Shown here: positions 1 to 9,544 of the stretch, one piece after another
Layout of the letters: every line of letters starts with the position of its first letter
Position numbering within the stretch: the stretch's first letter is position 1
Notes under the pieces: generated by a model
Told to the model about the DNA's origin: nothing
The model's database searches: none
The model's input: the letters and a program-made list of their open reading frames with translations, nothing else
Made by a program: the position numbers and the translations under genes
NCBI RefSeq assembly: GCF_010672085.1
Contig: NZ_JAAHHT010000030.1
Coordinates: 29,767 to 72,518, forward strand
DNA: 42,752 nucleotides
Direction: 5' to 3'
From: Okeania sp. SIO3I5
Lineage (GTDB): Bacteria > Cyanobacteriota > Cyanobacteriia > Cyanobacteriales > Microcoleaceae

Positions 1-1951
1 ACTGATCTACCATTTTATTCAAGGTAGTCTTTAGTTCGAGAATTTCCCCTTGAGCATCCACAGTAATTTTCTGAGTCAAGTCTCCCTGAGCAACAGCAGT
101 CGCCACCTCAGCAATATTTCTCACCTGCAAAGTTAGGTTCGCTGCCATTTGGTTAACATTATCAGTTAACTCTTTCCAAGTTCCAGCGACTCCCTCAACT
201 TTCGCTTGACCTCCCAATGTTCCTTCCGTTCCGACTTCCTTAGCAACTCGCGTTACTTCTCCACTAAAAGCATTTAACTGATCTACCATTTTATTCAAGG
301 TAGTTTTCAGTTCCAGAATTTCACCTTGAGCATCCACAGTAATTTTCTGAGTTAAATCTCCCTGAGCAACAGCAGTCGCCACCTCGGCAATATTTCTTAC
401 CTGCAAAGTTAGGTTTGCTGCCATACCATTCACATTATCAGTTAAATCTTTCCAAGTTCCGGCGACTCCCTCTACTTTTGCCTGACCTCCCAATGTTCCT
501 TCCGTTCCGACTTCCTTAGCAACTCGTGTTACTTCTCCACTAAAAGCATTTAGCTGATCTACCATTTTATTCAAGGTAGTCTTGAGTTCCAAAATTTCCC
601 CTTGAGCATCCACAGTAATTTTCTGAGTTAAATCTCCTTGCGCAACAGCAGTCGCAACTTCGGCAATATTTCTCACCTGTAAAGTTAGGTTTGCTGCCAT
701 ACCATTGACATTATCAGTTAACTCTTTCCAAGTTCCGGCGACTCCCTCTACTTTTGCCTGACCTCCCAATGTTCCTTCCGTTCCGACTTCCTTAGCAACT
801 CGCGTTACTTCTCCACTAAAAGCATTAAGTTGGTCTACCATTTTATTCAAGGTAGTTTTCAGTTCCAATATCTCCCCTTGAGCATCCACAGTAATTTTTT
901 GAGTCAAGTCTCCCTGAGCAACCGCTGTTGCAACTTCAGCAATATTTCTCACCTGTAAAGTTAGGTTCGCTGCCATACCATTCACATTATCAGTTAACTC
1001 TTTCCAAGTTCCCGCGACTCCTTTTACTTTCGCCTGACCTCCCAATGTTCCTTCAGTTCCGACTTCTTTGGCAACCCGCGTTACCTCCGAAGCAAAAGTA
1101 TTGAGACTATCCACCATCAAATTAATAGTATCTTTCAGTCGTTGCAGTTCCCCTTTGGTTTCTACCGTAATTTTCTGAGTCAAGTCTCCCACACTAATAG
1201 CAGTAGCAACTTTGGCAATATTCCTCACTTGGTTTGTCAAATTACTTGCCATCTCGTTAACATGATTAGTTAACTCTTTCCAAACACCAGATACTCCCTC
1301 AACCTTCGCCTGGACTCCCAATTTACCTTCTGTCCCCACTTCCTGAGCAACCCGCGTTACTTCTGAGGAAAAACTGTTAAGTTTGTCTACCATTTGATTC
1401 ACAATGGTGCCTATGTGGTAAAATTCGCCTTTTAAGGATTTTCCTTGCAATTGTAAATTAATTTTTTTGGACAAATCTCCATTTGCTACTGCTTCTAAAA
1501 CCCGCGAAACTTCCGTAGTGGGTCGTGCTAAATTATTAATTAGTCCATTTACCGCATCAATACTTGATTTCCATGACCCTTTAACTTCTGTTAAACTTGC
1601 TCTAGCGGTTAATTCTCCTTCTTCTCCAACTTCACGACTAATACGCCCCATTTCTTCGGCAAAATTTTGATTAATAACTATCATTTGATTAAAGACAATA
1701 GCAACTTCTCCTAAGCCATTATTTTCAGGAAGACGCACGGTAAAATCTCCATCTCTAGCAGCTTTAAGAGCAAGTAATAAAGAGTCAAGATTAGGATTAT
1801 TATTCATATCAATATTAGTTGTTGTTTGAGAAATTGGAGTTGATAAAATTGCTTCAGATTCAGTTATATTTTCTTGGGGATTTTCTGTAGTTAGTTCGGT
1901 ATCTTCAAAGAATACCTGACGACCAGGATTTCGTTTTTTAGGTATTGTCAT
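1..1951 (-). CDS. Multi-HAMP sensor protein (group III-type hybrid kinase N-terminus), partial
   Basis: The gene starts at the ATG at 1951 and is open to the left edge, so its C-terminus lies outside the window. A variable leader of about 50 residues ([20 protein letters not shown]) is followed by HAMP-type units. Four units at about 54, 330, 606 and 882 have an exact 276-bp (92-aa) period and are almost identical in DNA; more diverged units lie at about 1159 and 1435. Each unit has the signature [18 protein letters not shown], a WKELTDNVN segment and GDLTQKITV. This architecture is known from group III (Nik1-like) hybrid histidine kinases, where alternating HAMP units carry a signal to a kinase. 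Kinase or receiver domains are expected beyond the edge, but a methyl-accepting or GAF output cannot be excluded. No membrane helix appears in the visible part, so it is probably cytoplasmic. Confidence 0.85.
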   Translation of the reverse strand, partial: MTIPKKRNPGRQVFFEDTELTTENPQENITESEAILSTPISQTTTNIDMNNNPNLDSLLLALKAARDGDFTVRLPENNGLGEVAIVFNQMIVINQNFAEEMGRISREVGEEGELTARASLTEVKGSWKSSIDAVNGLINNLARPTTEVSRVLEAVANGDLSKKINLQLQGKSLKGEFYHIGTIVNQMVDKLNSFSSEVTRVAQEVGTEGKLGVQAKVEGVSGVWKELTNHVNEMASNLTNQVRNIAKVATAISVGDLTQKITVETKGELQRLKDTINLMVDSLNTFASEVTRVAKEVGTEGTLGGQAKVKGVAGTWKELTDNVNGMAANLTLQVRNIAEVATAVAQGDLTQKITVDAQGEILELKTTLNKMVDQLNAFSGEVTRVAKEVGTEGTLGGQAKVEGVAGTWKELTDNVNGMAANLTLQVRNIAEVATAVAQGDLTQKITVDAQGEILELKTTLNKMVDQLNAFSGEVTRVAKEVGTEGTLGGQAKVEGVAGTWKDLTDNVNGMAANLTLQVRNIAEVATAVAQGDLTQKITVDAQGEILELKTTLNKMVDQLNAFSGEVTRVAKEVGTEGTLGGQAKVEGVAGTWKELTDNVNQMAANLTLQVRNIAEVATAVAQGDLTQKITVDAQGEILELKTTLNKMVDQ

Positions 1952-2373
1952 TTTAGTTATAGCGCTAGGGAATAGGGAATAGGGAATAGTTGGAAAAAAA
2001 TTTCCTAGTCTAAGATTCATCATTAGTCTATATCTTAACCAATGCTTTCTTAGCTATATTAGTTATCAGCAAGTCCAGGGATTAAATTCAGTTATCAGTT
2101 ATCAGTTATCAGTTATCAGCAAGTCCAACGATTATACCAAATTCGTTTATGAAAAGCTAGTTTTTCAAATACTTCTAATTATTCTGCCTCCCCCCTTTCA
2201 AAGCTATGCTTTATCAACATTTTTCTTGACATAAAACTTGATAAAGGAAGATGTTTGTGTTTTTTCGCTGGAGAATAACGAGGCTTTTATATTTAATTTA
2301 ATATTTTTTTTAATTAAGGATAAAAACCTAATTTTTTGAACTTTGAATTTTGAATTTTGAATTCAAAAAATAG
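1952..2373. repeat. Spacer with GGGAATA and ATCAGTT heptamer arrays
   Basis: The 422-bp gap between the multi-HAMP gene and parA has no convincing ORF. It holds a GGGAATA heptamer array at about 1968-1988, directly upstream of the multi-HAMP start, and a TTATCAG array at about 2091-2119. A further near-duplicated phrase (AGTTATCAGCAAGTCCA) occurs at about 2060 and 2112. Confidence 0.7.
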
Positions 2374-3186
2374 TCAATTTACCTCTGATAAATAATTAGC
2401 TATTTCCATATAATTTTTCACAATTTGATTGGTGGATGAAATATGAGAAATTGGCATTCCCTCCTGTTGTGAACGATAAACTAAGAGGGATTCTGGAATT
2501 TTAAAGAGAGGATAAGACATTCTTTTAACTCCCTCCTCAATTTCTTCAGATATACTATTTTTTGACGACTTTTTTGATTGAGATGCACCAGTTCTAGATT
2601 TTATATAACGATTCAAAACAACCGTAAACCGATTAATTTTATGTCCGGTCATTTCCTGAATATCCTGACAATAAATTTGGAATTTTTCTAATGCTTCGAT
2701 AGAAAAAACACTACTATCAATAGGAATAACAGCCTCATCTGTTGCTCGTAAACTATTGAGCATAAATAAGCCCGTATCTGATGGTACATCAATTAAAATA
2801 TAATCATAATAGGATTTAATCGGGGTTAAAATTCGATTTAAAATTCCAACTTTATCTTTACATTGCTGCATTAAAATAGAAGCTGCTGCTAAATTTAATT
2901 CTGAGGGAACTAAATGAATATTTTCTATTTGTGTTTCTACAATTGCCTGAGTAATAGGAACTCCTTGATATTCCTGAAATTGATTTAAAACTACATCATA
3001 AATAGAATTTTCTAAACTATTCTCATCAATTCCTAACCCAGAAGTTGCATTAGCTTGAGGATCAAAATCTACTACTAATACCCGACTTGTTCGATTAATT
3101 AAAGTTAAACATCCAGCTATATTTATGCAAATAGTAGTTTTTCCCGTGCCACCTTTTAGGTTAGCAAAGGCAATGGTTTTAGCCAT
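2374..3186 (-). CDS. ParA/MinD-family ATPase
   Basis: This is a Walker-type ATPase of 270 residues when started at the ATG at 3186. The longer frame to 3255 adds 23 lysine- and tyrosine-rich residues ahead of a typical MAKTIAFANLKGG start and is probably not translated. The deviant Walker A motif KGGTGKTT lies at residues 11-18, followed by a Walker A' segment (VLVVDFDPQANATSGLG) and a Walker B-like segment (YILIDVPSD). ParA proteins move plasmids, chromosomes or protein clusters by ATP-dependent DNA binding. No ParB gene or parS-like site is visible. The gene sits among signalling genes and near cheW/cheA, so a role in positioning chemosensory arrays (ParC/PpfA type) is possible but only inferred. 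Confidence 0.85.
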   Translation of the reverse strand: MAKTIAFANLKGGTGKTTICINIAGCLTLINRTSRVLVVDFDPQANATSGLGIDENSLENSIYDVVLNQFQEYQGVPITQAIVETQIENIHLVPSELNLAAASILMQQCKDKVGILNRILTPIKSYYDYILIDVPSDTGLFMLNSLRATDEAVIPIDSSVFSIEALEKFQIYCQDIQEMTGHKINRFTVVLNRYIKSRTGASQSKKSSKNSISEEIEEGVKRMSYPLFKIPESLLVYRSQQEGMPISHISSTNQIVKNYMEIANYLSEVN

Positions 3187-3621
3187 GATTTTTGACTTAC
3201 GATATTTCTCAATATATTTTCTCTCAAAACAATAATTACTCAACTTATTCAACAATAAATGTCAGCATTTTTAAGTAATAAAACTTTGGATTGTTTGTTA
3301 ATCTCAAATACTCCTATTTTTTTGTTTACATTATTATATAGCCGATCTTGTATAGATTTTCTATATAAATTTATCTATTTTAAAAAATATCAATAAATCT
3401 TGATTAATCTTTATTGTCCCTTTGCTTTTTCAGGATAGGTAATTATCCATATAACCGTATTTTCTATTAAACTTAGAAAAAAATTAACCGGATATAAACC
3501 GTACTATTCATCACAATGGGAAAACTTTTAAATTTTAACGAAGTTCTCCCCCAGGAGGCTAACTGATAACTGAAATTATTTTTTTGCCTTCCTCAAAGGG
3601 ATTAACTTAAGCGGTAGTCTT
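3187..3621. other. Intergenic, no gene seen
   Basis: This is AT-rich spacer upstream of parA. It holds no ORF with coding character, only a short ACTGATAACTG repeat near 3562. The parA promoter should lie here, but no clear -35/-10 pair can be assigned. Confidence 0.5.
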
Positions 3622-3780
3622 GCATAGTAATGGCGAAGATACATAAGTTTTGTAATTTCTTCCCACGCTTCCCACACTTCCCACACCTCCCACCCTTCCC
3701 ACACCTCTCACACCTCCCACCCTTCCCACACCTCCCACACCTCCCACACCTCCCACACTCTCTCTACCATTACTATGCAC
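3622..3780. repeat. Inverted-repeat element enclosing a C-rich satellite
   Basis: Perfect 12-bp terminal inverted repeats (GCATAGTAATGG at 3622-3633 and its complement at 3769-3780) enclose about 110 bp of imperfect tandem CCCACACCTC/CCCACACTTC units. Open frames on both strands here (Gly/Val-rich on minus, His/Pro/Phe-rich on plus) are products of the satellite and are not genes. It lies 12 bp beyond the stop of the REC-GGDEF gene. Confidence 0.8.
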
Positions 3781-3792
3781 CACCACCACCAC

Positions 3793-4890
3793 TTAAGCAA
3801 GATAATCCTGGTAATATCTAACACAATTTCGTCCCTCTTTTTTTGCTAAATAAAGAGCTTTATCCGCCTGACTAATTAATTCATCTGGATGTGAATTTAC
3901 AGTCGGAATAATTGTGGCTAAACCCAAACTAATAGTAATGTACTTATCAACTTTTGAAGCCTCATGGATAATTTTCAAACTATTAACTTCAGTACGAAGA
4001 CTTTCAGCAACAAACATTGCCCCAGATTTGTCTGTACTGGGTAATACTACCACAAATTCTTCTCCTCCATAACGAGCAACTAAGTCTGTCGATCTTTTCA
4101 AAGTTCTTTGAATTACCTGAGCTACTTTTTTTAAACAAATATCCCCTTGAGGATGACCATAATTATCATTAAATAATTTAAAAAAATCAATATCTATCAT
4201 TATTAAAGACATAGACTGAGATTCGCGGATAGCTCTTTTCCAATCTCTTTCTAAGACTGTTTCCCAGTGATAGCGATTAGGAATACCTGTTAAAGCATCT
4301 GTATTTGATATTTTTAGTAGATATTGTAGCTTCTCATTTTGTTCCTTAAGCTCATAAGTTCTTTGTAGGACTTCATCAGTTAATTTTTGATTGAAATTAC
4401 TTAATTGTTGTTCTCTATGCTGTAGTTTTTGCACTAACTGAATTCTTTCCAAGGAATAGCGAATCGAACGGATTAAAACTTCTGCTGAAATTTCACTTTT
4501 AACTAAATAATCCTGCGCTCCTTTTTGAACTACTTCAAGAGAAAAATCTTCATCATGTTTTCCAGTTAAAACAATAATCGGAATATTAGGAGCCATTTCT
4601 ATCATCTGGGAAATCGTCTGAGAGCCTTGACTATCAGGTAGCCCTAAATCTAGTAATATTACATCAAAATTTTCTTCATTAAGTTGTTTAATTGCTAAGG
4701 ATAATCTATGACAATGAGTTACATTAAAATTCAAGGACGATCTGAATTTCAATAATTGTTTGATAATAAAAGCATCTCCTCGGTTATCTTCTACTAATAA
4801 GGTTTTTAAAGAATATGTTTGATTAACATGATTTTTCCTAAACATGGTTTTAGTATCATTGGAGATATAACAAACATTATAGGTTGCCAT
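3793..4890 (-). CDS. REC-GGDEF diguanylate cyclase response regulator
   Basis: The protein has 365 residues. An N-terminal receiver domain (about 28-145) carries acidic residues LLVEDN and phospho-acceptor Asp81 in ILLDLGLPDS, with the conserved Lys in YLVKSE. A coiled coil (about 150-190) leads to a GGDEF domain (about 195-365). The active-site motif GGEEF is intact at 275-279. An RxxD inhibitory site (RSTD, 266-269) lies exactly five residues before it, so product inhibition by c-di-GMP is expected. The enzyme should make c-di-GMP from two GTP when phosphorylated. The annotated start adds about 16 residues over a second Met at 4842; neither has a strong ribosome-binding site. The protein is cytoplasmic. 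In cyanobacteria such proteins commonly switch motility and aggregation. Confidence 0.92.
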   Translation of the reverse strand: MATYNVCYISNDTKTMFRKNHVNQTYSLKTLLVEDNRGDAFIIKQLLKFRSSLNFNVTHCHRLSLAIKQLNEENFDVILLDLGLPDSQGSQTISQMIEMAPNIPIIVLTGKHDEDFSLEVVQKGAQDYLVKSEISAEVLIRSIRYSLERIQLVQKLQHREQQLSNFNQKLTDEVLQRTYELKEQNEKLQYLLKISNTDALTGIPNRYHWETVLERDWKRAIRESQSMSLIMIDIDFFKLFNDNYGHPQGDICLKKVAQVIQRTLKRSTDLVARYGGEEFVVVLPSTDKSGAMFVAESLRTEVNSLKIIHEASKVDKYITISLGLATIIPTVNSHPDELISQADKALYLAKKEGRNCVRYYQDYLA

Positions 4891-5284
4891 TTGAGGATTT
4901 TTCTAATTTATAGGATAATAATTTCAGAATTTATTACGATTAAACCAAATAAAAACTAGGGTTAAATTAGGATTAAGTAATATAACTAATTTTATATAAA
5001 AACAGTTGAAGAAATTATCTAGTCTTTGGCTACCACACAGTTTATTAAGAGAAAATACTTGTGCCAGCTATAATTTCCAGTTTTCCTGTGGAGGATGTTT
5101 ATACATATTATACTGCTTCAGATTTTTTTTTCTAAAGATTTATTCACAGAATTAGATATTTAGATACAATTTGTAATATTCAAACGTCAAATACTTATGT
5201 TATTCAAAACTCTCAATATTTTATAATTATTATGAAGTTTACTTAATTTTATTAGATGAAAAAGTTAAACGGGTACACAAAATT
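4891..5284. other. Intergenic, nothing recognised
   Basis: This very AT-rich stretch upstream of the diguanylate cyclase has no ORF and no strong hairpin. It probably holds the promoter of the minus-strand gene. Confidence 0.4.
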
Positions 5285-5671
5285 AATTAGGGTTTGCTGA
5301 AAAAGTATTTTTGCTGTTTCTAGTAGTCGTAGGGGTGATTCGCGAATCGCCCGTACGGGAGAAATGGGAATTTTATGAGGATATAGTTGGAAAAATTGTC
5401 CCTCAATTTTTCTGCCATAATCATCCCAAAATAGTAGCTTTTATAGCTCTTACCGCCAAAAAGTTGGTACTTTTTAAGGACTCAAAAATGCTATAATATT
5501 TACCGAAAAATTGTGGTCTAAAGCCTCCCCTTTTAAGGGGAAAAAAAAGAACATATTCCTTATTTCAAGCCTCCTTATTGCAGAGGTACTGATAACTGAT
5601 AACTGATAACTGATAACTGATAACTGAAATGACCTGTCAATACTTTTATATTTAATCAGCAAGCCCTAATT
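5285..5671. mobile_element. MITE-like element, family TIR AATTAGGGYTTGCTGA (copy 1), with nested element
   Basis: A 16-bp terminal inverted repeat with one mismatch (AATTAGGGTTTGCTGA at left, complement of AATTAGGGCTTGCTGA at right) bounds 387 bp without a transposase. A second repeat family (5501-5634) is nested inside it. A hairpin GGTGATTCGCGAATCGCC lies near the left arm. The second copy is at 25964-26322, in opposite orientation. Confidence 0.75.
5501..5634. repeat. TACCGAAAAATT...AACTGAAATGAC element with ATAACTG array (copy 1)
   Basis: The element starts TACCGAAAAATT, has a palindromic CCCCTTTTAAGGGG core, then an array of ATAACTG heptamers, and ends AACTGAAATGACC. Closely similar copies are at 32344-32469 and 32548-32673, and a left-half copy begins at 13550. 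It has no coding capacity. Confidence 0.8.
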
Positions 5672-5739
5672 AAACATCTATACTAGCTGAATTCTTTACC
5701 TGAGAAAATAAATAAGCATTTTAGCTGACGACTAAATGC

Positions 5740-6201
5740 TTACTTCTCAGCAACATTCATATCAACTACTTTTTCCACATCAAGAATTAGTAAAAGTTGT
5801 TTTTCTAACTTATAAGCACCTCGAATCAATTCCCGTACTTTTCCTCTTAATGTTTCCGGTGGCAGTTCAAAATTATCTTGAGATACATCAATAACATCTC
5901 CTACTTCATCAACTAATAAACTGATTGTTTCATCTTCAAAACGTACCACCACATTAAGAGGTGATTTTTCTATTTTATTATCGGTTAAATTCAATCTCCT
6001 TCGCAAATCAATAGCAGTCACAATTTGACTCCGAAGATTAATTAATCCGGCAATTTCTGGTGAGGATAAAGGAACATGAGTTATCTTTTGATAACGAATA
6101 ATTTCTTGCACTTTTTCTACTTCTATTCCGAAAAATAGTTTTTCCAGATAAAAAGTACAAAATTGATTTTCTTGGGTTGTTTTTGTAGTTGGATTTTCCA
6201 T
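5740..6201 (-). CDS. cheW: CheW-like chemotaxis adaptor
   Basis: This 153-aa single CheW domain contains the typical segments FGIEVEKVQEIIRYQKITHV, GLINLRSQIVTAIDLRRRL and LLVDEVGDVIDV. CheW couples chemoreceptors to the kinase CheA in membrane-attached arrays. The start is the ATG at 6201. Its gene follows the cheA-like gene on the same strand after 460 bp of repeats, so the two are probably functional partners. No receptor (MCP) gene is visible in the window. Confidence 0.9.
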   Translation of the reverse strand: MENPTTKTTQENQFCTFYLEKLFFGIEVEKVQEIIRYQKITHVPLSSPEIAGLINLRSQIVTAIDLRRRLNLTDNKIEKSPLNVVVRFEDETISLLVDEVGDVIDVSQDNFELPPETLRGKVRELIRGAYKLEKQLLLILDVEKVVDMNVAEK

Positions 6202-6338
6202 TTTTTATCTATAAAATTATGTTTGGATAATTATAAATCTCCATAAAAGATAGAATTGGGAATTGGGGGAGGTTTATTAGTTATAAAAAAGTCTTTGTTT
6301 GTAGTTGCGCTTTAGCGCTCCAAACTTAACACTTAATG

Positions 6339-6392
6339 AGGACTTACGCAAAGAAACCGGGTTTTTAGGATAAATCGTTGTTTTGGCAATTT
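6339..6392. repeat. Partial copy of the AGGACTTACGC element
   Basis: The left arm and first core (AGGACTTACGCAAAGAAAC) match the 101-bp elements at 22225-22325 and 32847-32947. The right half is replaced by the cheA-tail repeats that begin at about 6382. Confidence 0.65.
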
Positions 6393-6700
6393 CCTTTGTT
6401 GTTGGGTTTCGTTCCTCAACCCAACCTACATTTATGCAACTACAAATGTTGATAATTTAAACAAAAATTGCCACTTGCTTTTTTGACAATTTCCTTTGTT
6501 GTTGGGTTTCGTTCCTCAACCCAACCTACACTTATGCAACTACAAATGTTGATAATTTAAACAGAAATTGCAACTTGCTTTTTTGACAATTCAATTTCCT
6601 TTGTTGTTGGGTTTCGTTCCTCAACCCAACCTACATTTATGCAACTACAAATGTTGATAATTTAAACAGAAATGGCAACCTGCTTTTCTGACAATTGAGC
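6382..6700. repeat. Three tandem copies of the cheA 3' tail plus hairpin
   Basis: A unit of about 98-103 bp occurs three times, from about 6382, 6480 and 6581. Each contains a hairpin (GTTGGGTT, 9-nt loop, AACCCAAC), a conserved ATGCAACTACAAATGTTGAT segment and the last codons of cheA. Only the third copy is joined to the gene. The hairpins may serve as repeated transcription terminators for cheA, although they lack a clear T-run on the minus strand. Confidence 0.8.
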
Positions 6701-9061
6701 TTTAAAATTCGATAAAAACTTTAAATTAGCCATCTTAATCACTTCCTCCACATCCAAAATTTCTGTCACCCTTTCTTGAATAACCGCCGCATAATCAATT
6801 CCTTTTTCAGTAGCAGCACCTTTAATCTTAATTTCTTGCTCCACAATATCTAAAATTTGTTCCACTACAAATCCTACTAAATTATCTTCATCCATCGCTA
6901 CAACCACCACTTGAATAGTTGATAATTCAGAAAAATTTTCCCTTTGAGAAGATAATTGATTTCTACCAAGAAGTTCTGATAAATAAATTAAAGGTAAGAT
7001 TTGTTCCCGATATTGAATCACCTTTTGATTACCAATACGTTCCACAGAACTAATAGGAAATTCCTCTAAACGAGCAACTCTAGAACGAGTAATGGCCATC
7101 CGTCGATGATCTGGTCCAGCAAATAATAATAACATCTCTAATTCATCAGAAGTTTCTTCAGATTCAGCTTGTGTAGCTGTTATCTGGGAATCTGTTTCTT
7201 CGGAAATTACATGAACAGTTTCAGCTAATCCCTGAACATCTAAAATTAATGCTACTCTTCCATCTCCCATAATAGTTGCTCCAGCAAAACAAGAAATCCC
7301 TTTAAGCTGTTTTCCTAGAGGTTTAACCACAATTTCTTGAGTATCATTAATAGCATCAACCACTAAACCAAAAGACTGATTTGCAGCTTGTAGAACAACA
7401 ATATTGAGAATATCCAGATTGTGATTTTGCCCCTTGAGATTTGAACTCTCTAACCAGGGAGTTGCCAGAGGATAACGTTGGGACTGGTTTGCTTCTAATT
7501 CTAATGCGTCCTTTAAATATATCAGAGGTAGAAGATTACCCCGCAAACGATAAACAGGGGCACCATGAACCATTTCTACCCCTTTTTTTGCCTCCTCCCC
7601 TTCCAGACGGACTAATTCTAATAAACTAACTTGGGGTAAGGCATAGCGATCGCCATTAGTGGTAATAATTAAAGTAGGGATAATAGCTAGAGTCAGGGGA
7701 ATTTTTAATTTAAAAGTAGTTCCCTGATTAACTTGACTGGAAATATCAATAGTACCACTAATTTTTTCGATGTTGGTTCGGACTACATCCATCCCCACTC
7801 CACGTCCTGAGACATTAGTGACTTGTTGAGCAGTAGAAAATCCTGGAATAAAAATCAGGTTTAATGCTTCAGTGGGAGTTAAACGGGATGCTTGTTCATT
7901 AGTAATAAGATGACGTTGCAGAGCTTTAGCTTTAATTTTCTCCACATTAATTCCTGCTCCATCATCCCCAACCTCTATATTGACATAACCACTTTCATGG
8001 AAAGCTCTTAACCAAAGTGTACCGATAGGGGGTTTACCTTTAGCAGTTCTAATATCTGGGGGTTCAATACCATGATCGACACAGTTACGGACTAAATGAG
8101 TTAGGGGAGCAGAAATTGCTTCAATTAAAGTTTTATCTAGTTCTGTTTCTTCCCCTTCCATTTCTAAATTTACTTCTTTTCCTAATGACATAGATAAATC
8201 CCGCACCACTCTCGGAAATTTACTCCAAATTGTCCGAATTGGTTGCATTCGAGTTTTCATCACCCCTTCTTGCAATTCTGTAGTTACTAAATCTAAACGT
8301 TGGGAAGTATCAGCAAAAACAGTATCAGTCTGTTGATTAGTAAATTCCAAAATTTGGTTGCGACATAAGACTAATTCCCCCACCAAATTCATCAATTTAT
8401 TCAGCAGTTGTACATCTACTCGAATATAACTATCTGAGATATTTGAAGTTGCAGAAATAGTATATATATCTTCCCATGAATCTGCTGATGAGGGAGAAAT
8501 TGAAGAAGTCTCTGGAGTATTGGACAATTGTTTCGTTTCCCCAGGGAGTAGTTGTTCCGAAACAGTTTGTTGAGTATGGCCGATCGTTGACTTTTGAGGC
8601 GAATTGTCTACTTGTTCCAACTCAGGGGAAGGGTTTTCAGGAGGAGAAGAAACCTCTGTTTGAGTTTTTTCAGTCTGTTGTGATGAGGTGGTACTTGCTA
8701 AATTCTCTAAAAGGGAGTTATAATTATTATCCCCCTCTTCTCCCGTTGCTTCCAGACTGGAGAGAATTTGTTTAATAGCATCAATAACCTGAAGTAAAAT
8801 ACCCGTAATCTGAGGATTCAAAATAATCCTGCCATCTTCCAAACAGGTTAATAAATTTTCCCCTGCATGAGCTACAGATTGAAGGATATCCAAACCGAGA
8901 AATCCACTGTTTCCTTTGAGAGTATGAAGCGATCGATAAATACGTTGCATCAATTCAGGATTTGTCGGGTGTTGTTCTAGTTCGACTAGATCGCTCTCTA
9001 ACTGATTGAGAGTTTCATAACTGTCAACTAGGAACGCTTTAACATCTTCATCTATTTCCAT
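6662..9061 (-). CDS. cheA: CheA-type chemotaxis histidine kinase with two CheW-like domains
   Basis: The protein has 799 residues and an ATG start at 9061. An N-terminal Hpt domain carries phospho-acceptor His46 (RSLHTLKGNSGF). A Ser/Thr/Pro/Gln-rich linker (about 110-205) leads to the dimerisation segment (SYIRVDVQLLNKLMNLVGEL). The ATPase domain has N box HLVRNCVDHGIE, G1 VGDDGAGIN and G2 SGRGVGMDVV. Two CheW-like regulatory domains follow (about 455-620 and 640-790). The enzyme autophosphorylates on the Hpt His and passes phosphate to CheY-type regulators. No C-terminal receiver domain is present. The double CheW domain resembles pilus/phototaxis-type CheA rather than enteric CheA. Its last codons lie in a triplicated repeat. 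Confidence 0.93.
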   Translation of the reverse strand: MEIDEDVKAFLVDSYETLNQLESDLVELEQHPTNPELMQRIYRSLHTLKGNSGFLGLDILQSVAHAGENLLTCLEDGRIILNPQITGILLQVIDAIKQILSSLEATGEEGDNNYNSLLENLASTTSSQQTEKTQTEVSSPPENPSPELEQVDNSPQKSTIGHTQQTVSEQLLPGETKQLSNTPETSSISPSSADSWEDIYTISATSNISDSYIRVDVQLLNKLMNLVGELVLCRNQILEFTNQQTDTVFADTSQRLDLVTTELQEGVMKTRMQPIRTIWSKFPRVVRDLSMSLGKEVNLEMEGEETELDKTLIEAISAPLTHLVRNCVDHGIEPPDIRTAKGKPPIGTLWLRAFHESGYVNIEVGDDGAGINVEKIKAKALQRHLITNEQASRLTPTEALNLIFIPGFSTAQQVTNVSGRGVGMDVVRTNIEKISGTIDISSQVNQGTTFKLKIPLTLAIIPTLIITTNGDRYALPQVSLLELVRLEGEEAKKGVEMVHGAPVYRLRGNLLPLIYLKDALELEANQSQRYPLATPWLESSNLKGQNHNLDILNIVVLQAANQSFGLVVDAINDTQEIVVKPLGKQLKGISCFAGATIMGDGRVALILDVQGLAETVHVISEETDSQITATQAESEETSDELEMLLLFAGPDHRRMAITRSRVARLEEFPISSVERIGNQKVIQYREQILPLIYLSELLGRNQLSSQRENFSELSTIQVVVVAMDEDNLVGFVVEQILDIVEQEIKIKGAATEKGIDYAAVIQERVTEILDVEEVIKMANLKFLSNFKAQLSEKQVAISV

Positions 9062-9108
9062 GTCGTTTCAGTGAATAGCAGCATCAACTTTTTTGTATTA
9101 TAAGTTAA

Positions 9109-9247
9109 TTACAGCACTTCTGAGGATGGTGAGGTACACTTAATCTCTTTGCAGTTCAGCCTTCTAGGCTGTAACAACCTGGAAGGTTGAACTGCCAAAA
9201 TTACTAAATAAAACTTTGTACCTCACGCGCCTCCGAAATTGCTGTAA
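9109..9247. repeat. MITE-like element, family TIR TTACAGCA (copy 1)
   Basis: TTACAGCA at the left and TGCTGTAA at the right bound a 139-bp nested palindrome. An inner arm pair GTGAGGTACA/TGTACCTCAC flanks a 14-bp stem (GCAGTTCAGCCTTC/GAAGGTTGAACTGC with one wobble). The second copy is at 25859-25965. It lies in the cheA-cheY divergent region (9062-9544), which otherwise holds another weak repeat (GTTGGGTTTC type) near 9419. Confidence 0.75.
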
Positions 9248-9544
9248 GATTAAGTGTGATACTATTAATCATTCTCAAAAAATATACTCAAATTTTGGCA
9301 TTCGCAAGATTTGTCAATCGAATAGCCGTTTGGAGAGCAAACCCCTACAATCATTTCCTTAAGTGCAATAATAATAAGTTATCTTTCGTCCCTCAATCTA
9401 ACAAAGACTTGCTGGTGTTGGGTTTCACTATCGTTCTACCCCACCTACATCTAGTAGGGGTTTGGTCTCCAAACCCCTAAATTAACTCTGAGGAACACGA
9501 TGAGATATAATCCAAAGTTGGTAAGTAGGTAGTAAATCAAATTT

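Noticed and set aside
3187-3255. N-terminal extension of ParA
   Set aside because: The internal ATG at 3186 gives the standard ParA start; the 23 upstream residues are Lys/Tyr-rich and unlike the family.
3607-3821. Gly/Val-rich (minus) and His/Pro-rich (plus) open frames
   Set aside because: Both are translations of the C-rich satellite at 3622-3780 on opposite strands; no start signal or family.
5588-5628. Possible CRISPR-like array
   Set aside because: The units are contiguous heptamers without spacers; the same holds for all other short arrays in the window.
5311-5662. Two open frames near the nested elements
   Set aside because: They lie within repeat elements, including the ATAACTG array (YQLSVIS-type translation).
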